Shown piece by piece: positions 58,725 through 64,000 of a stretch of DNA of 64,000 nt. Each line of letters starts with the position of its first letter. Positions within the stretch are counted from its first letter, which is position 1. A program made the position numbers and the translations under genes. Origin of the DNA: Rhynochetos jubatus. Taxonomy: Eukaryota > Chordata > Aves > Eurypygiformes > Rhynochetidae. The DNA is taken from the NCBI GenBank assembly GCA_027574665.1, contig CM050656.1, forward strand, positions 6,137,001 through 6,201,000, written 5' to 3'. The notes beneath the pieces are model-generated. The model ran no database searches. It was not told the origin of the DNA and saw only the letters and a list, made by a program, of their open reading frames with translations.

Positions 58725-61700
58725 GAAAATGTTATTAACTGGAGCATTAAATGCTGGCCTCCAGCAGGGCCTCTCCATATGTTTACAACAAATGTTTCCT
58801 CCATAGAGGGAGGATGTATGTGTGTGAGAGAGCATGCAGATATAATGGGGCAGCTCCCAGATCCAGCCTCCCTGGGAGGCAAAACTCAGGCACTTGAGAA
58901 TGCTTATCAGTTCAAGTAATTCAGATGGAAACAGATTGTAACATCTCCCTGTGCACCTTTCACCCGTGGCGAGGAGAGGACTGCAGGCACGACGACCAGA
59001 TTTTTCTCCCTTGTGATGCGTGAAGATTGGCCTATCTCCTGGGGGAGCGCAGACCTTCATTCGGCGTGGCAGAAACTGCTTTATCAGGCAGGTCGGACTT
59101 CAGAGCCAGTCGGAATGACTTGCCCCTCTCCACTCTTCTTTCAAACCAAGTTCTGTGCAGAAAATGTGTTTCTTCTCAAGCCATGACCTGCTCCCCCCAA
59201 CTTTGAGCAGCTGGGAGGATGTAGAACATCTACCTTCAGCATCCCTGAGCATCTTTGCTGCTGGCTGGTGTGGCGTGGAGGACTGTAAGGTTTTGTGGCA
59301 GCTGCTAGCCCTGAGCTGCAGCGTTCCCAGAAAATAGCCCTTTCATGTAGGAGACGGGGTCAGAGATGCTGTTGAAAGTGTCTCTTGTAATGCAATTCCC
59401 ATGGTTATCAGTTGGAACTGAGCTTTGCTGTGTTGTTCCCTAGTGTCAGTTCTTTGTAGATTAACTGTTCCGGTAATAGCAAAGGCAGAGTTAATTGTGC
59501 TGTTTTGAACTGAAAATAGCAAATAATATCCATTAGTCATAGACCCCTTTTGGCTCGTAAATAATTCATAAGCTGACCCTTATTTTATACAAATGTGTGG
59601 TGTTCACAGTGATGTTATTTTGAAGGACTTATTTTTATTTAGGGTATGCTCATCAGCTGCTTCACCTTCATAATTTGTTCTACAGTGGCTGTCACCCAAC
59701 AGTGAAGGTTTTGTTTCTGCTTCCCACTTGGCACCTGAAATTTAAATGGGGAGAAGCAAATAGAGTAACAAATGATATGCTTTAGTATGCTTTTTCATGA
59801 GGAGTAATTGTTTGAACCAAAAGCTTTCAGGATTCATTAACCACTGAGCGTTTGTGGAAATGCAGTCAGAGCATTTATGAATAATGGAACATGAGTGACT
59901 GTTGCACACTGAACTCTGCCCTTTTAGATTATGCAAGTGTTTGTGACCCTAATTGTGTATGTTGCAATAGTGAGGCGCTCATTCAGGAGACCTTACAAGA
60001 AGAGGAGTGGAAGCAAGAAAATCTGGGTTTCCTCCTTTGTTGATTCATAAGTAGTTGTAAAACCACACAAAAACCAGTTGTTAAAATTGTGAAATGTTAA
60101 AGACTTTTTTTAATTGGGAGAACCGCACTTCCTCTGACTTCACAGGCTGGCAGAGCTTAAATTCGGGTTGTCTGACTTCAAGGTGGGGGAACAAAATGTG
60201 CAGCCTACCATAGGTAGGACGTGTGAGTTGAAATCGTTTGTTTGGCGAAGTTGTAAATGATGGGAAGTCAAGGCCACAATACACACGCTGCATGTGAATG
60301 AACACTGAGGTTTTATCAACAAGCCTTTGGGAAAGCTGCACTCGTTAATACAGTGGCCATACCTTATGTAGGCTATTTTAAACAAGTTCAAGTAAAAATA
60401 ACACTGTACTGTAAGGTGCCCACTTGTGTTAATGAGTTTTTATATATGTTACAGAGAAACTGCCTTGATGTTCCAAACACACTGAAGGATGAGACAAAAA
60501 TTAACCCAAAGTTTCGAACAAGCCGCTGACTGCGTTACTGTCTGTCCTGGGTACTGCTGATACCTATAGGTAGCTTTATTTCATCTTTCTTCAGAAATTC
60601 TTCAGTGTTACCTGGTTAGTAGTGTACAAAGGCTGTCAGGTCTGTGTTCTGGAACCACGTGGCCTGGTTCTGCCAAAAAACCCCTGAATTTTGCCAGGAT
60701 TGGTGTCAGGACATTTTGCAGCATACCTGGTACGTATTCTGGAGGGATTCAAGTAGTTTGAAGCTGAAAGAGGGGCAGTGAAGCAGTTGGGAGGTGGTAT
60801 AGAGATGATACCTTCTGTCCAACCCAGAGACAGGCTCCTGGTGGTCTTTGTAAGTAGGCAGAAGTCATGTAATACTGGTAGTGATTACGAGCCTTTCCCC
60901 GCTGAAATCCATGGCAAATACTCTGGTGACTGCAGTGGAAGCGCAAATGGGCCAGTCCTTTGGAAGCTTGTGTTCTTTAAGGGTAATCTGGAAAGTGTAA
61001 CTAAGCTAATTGCATGACTGAATTCTGTCAGATGTTAACAATTAAGTATTTTCTTCATATTAACAGCATCTTCCATTTGCTTTCCCCAGACGGTCTCAAC
61101 CCCCTCTCAGCGTGTCACTCTTGCTGCATTGCTGCCCTTGCTTTGGCCTGCAAGTATCTCAAGAGATTTGATTTCGGTGGGGATGCAATGCTCTTTGCGT
61201 CTGATTCACCCAGTTGGTTTTATGGTTTATGGTCTGCTGCGGGGGCTTTCTGTCTTCTGCCCAGCCTAGCATAACTCCAGTTCTGTCACTTCTGCCTCTC
61301 TAAACGTCGCGGGGCGTATCAGTGCTGCTCTGCTTGATAATGTTGGATGGAGAGTACTGTGGTGAGGGCTCTTGTGTGCAATGCCTGTGGAGATGCGTTT
61401 TCACCTGTTTATTCCCCAGCTCATGTTTCCTGGGCGTTTTGATGCGATAGTGCCTTGTGCTTGGCGAGGCTAGCCGGTCACTGCTTTGCATAATTGGGGC
61501 CTGGGCTAAACAGTTGGTTAGTTTATTTTCCAATGATCGTTTCCTGACTGCTTTGCTAGCTACCTCGTTATGTCCCAGTATTTAATGGCTTATGAAGCAC
61601 ATGAAATTTTGTAATAACTTCAGGACTTATTTTTGTAATATCAATTTGCAGTAGGTAGACAACTATTCATTTTCATTTTATTGCTTTAATAATTGTTCTA

Positions 61701-63928
61701 GGTGGTTAATACCAGTAGTCTGGCAGCACTAGTGCTGCATTAGCATCTGTTTCTCATCAAAGCATGTGTCCTTCGGTCTGCAGGGGCCGGTTTGTGCCCT
61801 CAGTCAGGGTGTGAGCAGCTGACGGAGGAGGCACATGTGGACATATAAATCTTTGTGTAACATTTATTCTTAAGTTTTGAAATGGGTTTGGGCACAGGTG
61901 AGTGCAGAGCTGTCATCTGTGTGATTGCCCAGGGTTTGCTCTTTGCTTCACAGACAGGTAATTCCCCTTTCTCTTCTTCTGTTCATCCCTTCAAAAATCC
62001 AAATTTCATTTAACAGCTTACTGCAGCAGAACCGGCAGTGGAGTCTGCAACATTATTTGGAGATTTAGTAGCTCCTAGAAATGATGTTACACTTCCAGTC
62101 TGATCTTACCTTCAACCTAAAGTCACTGGAGCACGGTGGACTTGCCTGCTAGGCGGAACGGACCTCCTAACACTCCATTTTTGTTTGCCAGGGAGGTGTT
62201 CCCAGTCAGTGACCAGATCACTCTTCACATCTGTGTTGATACACTACAAACCCTGTTATTTCTGTAAGGCTCATAGCCTGCTACGGAAAACAACTGGTTA
62301 ATTTGGCAGGATCTCATTTTTATAAACTTCTGTTGATTGTCTTTAATTTAAGAAGACTGTAATTCGCTTCCTTAGATTAGGTAGGACTGATACTGGGTTG
62401 ACAGGTCGATAAGCACTCGTTCATTTAAATTTTGACATAACATTAGCTTTCTTTGAGTCTCTGGGAATGACATGAGTATTCTAAGATTTAATGAAAATAA
62501 ACAGTATTTTTTCTTGCCTCACCTCAGCCAGCTTTTTAAACTCTTGTGTGCAAGTTACCTGCCTGTAATAGTCTAAATTTAGTAACTGCTGTTTAACAGC
62601 CTTGTGTTACTTGTTAAAATTGAAGTATTTTGTTATCATCTGCTACAGAATGGAAATTATTTTTGAGCACTTCTTACGTTACTGCTATCACTTTTGGTGT
62701 ATTTTAAAATGCCTTCAGTCTTTAATTTTGCTGCCTGGAGAATTTCTTCTTCTATCATCTTGTTAGAATGTGGCTTTCAAAGGTTCATGCCCCCTATTTA
62801 TTGCTCTCAATTTGCTTTTTGGGTTTCCTTTCATCTATATAGGCAGGGGTTTTTCTTTAAAAACTTGGATTTTTATCGACTGTGGAATGGACATCAGATA
62901 AAATGTTGTAGCCTTTAAGGGTGAGGCTTCAGATCATCTTTGGTTTCTGAGTGGTTCTCAAGCAGTGTCCTGTGTATTCTGAAGCAAGTTAATGCATGTT
63001 TACTGACTTAGCTGGCACAGGGCTAAGGACCACTTTATGATCAAAAACATGCTGAGGATGGCATATGTGTCCAAGGGATGCTAATAACTCTTTCATTATT
63101 ATTAATTTTCCAGTGAAGTGATTTAGTAACAGACCTTTACCACAAAGATAATGTAGCTGCTAAATTATATCTAAATTATGTGCTCACTTCCACTCTGTAC
63201 ACAGCTTATTAGCACTTCTGTTGAAAGCAGATAAAGTTGGAACACATTTTGTGAAGGAAAGCACATTAGAGAATAGAAATTAGCTTAGTTCTGCTTGTGA
63301 CTGGGGGGAAAATCCCCACCAACCTTTTGAATATTACGTGTGTTTTATTCTCCTTGTCTGACCGTATGCAGCTTTCCCCCCAGTGTCACCTGAACTAGTA
63401 GGGCTGTTGCTGGTTCATCTTTTCATTGTGGGAGGGTTTCTTTGTGTCATCCACGGGTTATGGATTAAGAGCTTTCAGTGCATTACTGTTAGAGCAGCGT
63501 CACTGAATACTTAGCAACAAGCTTTTTCTCCCAAGTGTTTTTAATGAAACAGAAGTTTTCTGATGCCATCTAATGGGTTTAAATACTATTTAAAAGAAAT
63601 TCCCTCCATTTCACTTAATCAGATTTTGTTTGCTACCCATGATAACATAAGCTTGCTAGTTGTGGCATGTTCAGAGGGAGATGAGACTTGAATGTTTAAT
63701 TTTAATCTGAAAAGAAAAGCAGAAATTTTTTCTTCTGTGTGTGAGAACTTACTTTGCTCATAAAACCAAGAGCAGGGAGAAAAAGGATACAGTAATAAAT
63801 TTTCTTCCTTTTTACAGCTCATTTTAAAGCAGAATGCATGAAAAATACTTGCAAATTTATACACAGTAATGTGATTATGTTTTCAAGAGTATAGTTTTGC
63901 TTCAAGATTTATTACAGAAATGTTTGCC

Positions 63929-63945
63929 TTTTTTTTTTTTTTTTT
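63929..63945 (+). repeat. poly(T) run (T17)
   Basis: Seventeen T about 30 bp before the putative LTR start. Confidence 0.93.
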
Positions 63946-63977
63946 AAGTTCTATGGCAACAATCTTGTTTGTCAAAC

Positions 63978-64000
63978 TGTGGTGGGTTGCCTCTGGCTGG
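63978..64000 (+). mobile_element. putative 5' edge of an avian ERV LTR, cut by window end
   Basis: The last 23 bases begin TGTGGTGGGTTG and end CTCTGGCTGG. This resembles the start of a widespread avian endogenous-retrovirus LTR as I remember it, with one or two differences, and begins with the TG expected of an LTR. Only the edge is present. No retroviral coding sequence is in the window. Confidence 0.35.

Larger units (their letters stand above)
54994..63977. other. non-coding interval
   Basis: Repeat-poor sequence with a tandem duplication at 55891-55948 and low-complexity tracts at 58519-58532, 58693-58724 and 63929-63945. Open frames at 58140-58541 (-) and 58638-59060 (-) are unrecognised; the latter crosses the homopolymer tract. 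No gene was found. Confidence 0.45.

Noticed and set aside
62108..62200. Minus-strand donor TTGAAG|GTAAGA
   Set aside because: No suitable acceptor or open frame upstream.
1..64000. tRNA, rRNA, snRNA, CRISPR array, operon or phage-like system
   Set aside because: No tRNA B-box with cloverleaf, no regularly spaced repeats and no dense ORF blocks were seen. The DNA is vertebrate in character.

Overview
The window looks like vertebrate nuclear DNA from a bird: about 40% GC by eye, CpG-poor, with no dense long ORFs, no operons and no prokaryotic signals. The bird call rests on seven copies of the chicken-repeat-1 (CR1) LINE, recognised by the conserved CR1 3' region and by short ATTCTATG-like 3' ends in place of a poly(A) tail. 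The last 23 bases resemble the 5' edge of an avian endogenous-retrovirus LTR cut off by the window boundary. I recognise no protein-coding gene family outside CR1 and cannot name the locus. It reads as intron or intergenic DNA.

Layout. 1-20.9 kb holds most of the interspersed repeats: CR1 tails at 137-312 (+), 7836-8025 (-), 13304-13367 (-) and 20504-20863 (-), plus two longer copies at 2984-3910 (-) and 18350-19234 (+) that keep the C-terminal part of the CR1 ORF2 reverse transcriptase. These two copies share the same nonsense codon, so they probably derive from an already defective source element. 20.9-54.9 kb is almost free of recognisable repeats. It contains a set of phase-compatible, well-spliced-looking but unidentified exon candidates (25887-27490, +), a small CpG-rich patch at about 37.8-37.95 kb, a TAAT-rich patch at 41.8 kb, and an inverted repeat with 66-bp arms at 44186-44251 and 45080-45145 (two mismatches). 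54.9-64 kb has a short CR1 tail, a perfect 29-bp tandem duplication, a C/T tract with a nearby (TG)n, and the partial LTR.

Nothing here supports a new multi-gene system. The most checkable unusual items are the long inverted repeat, the nonsense codon shared by two CR1 copies, the open antisense frames over those copies, and the spliced-ORF candidates. All exon candidates are inferences from splice-site appearance and reading-frame phase. A 64-kb stretch of intron is expected to yield several such pseudo-exons by chance.
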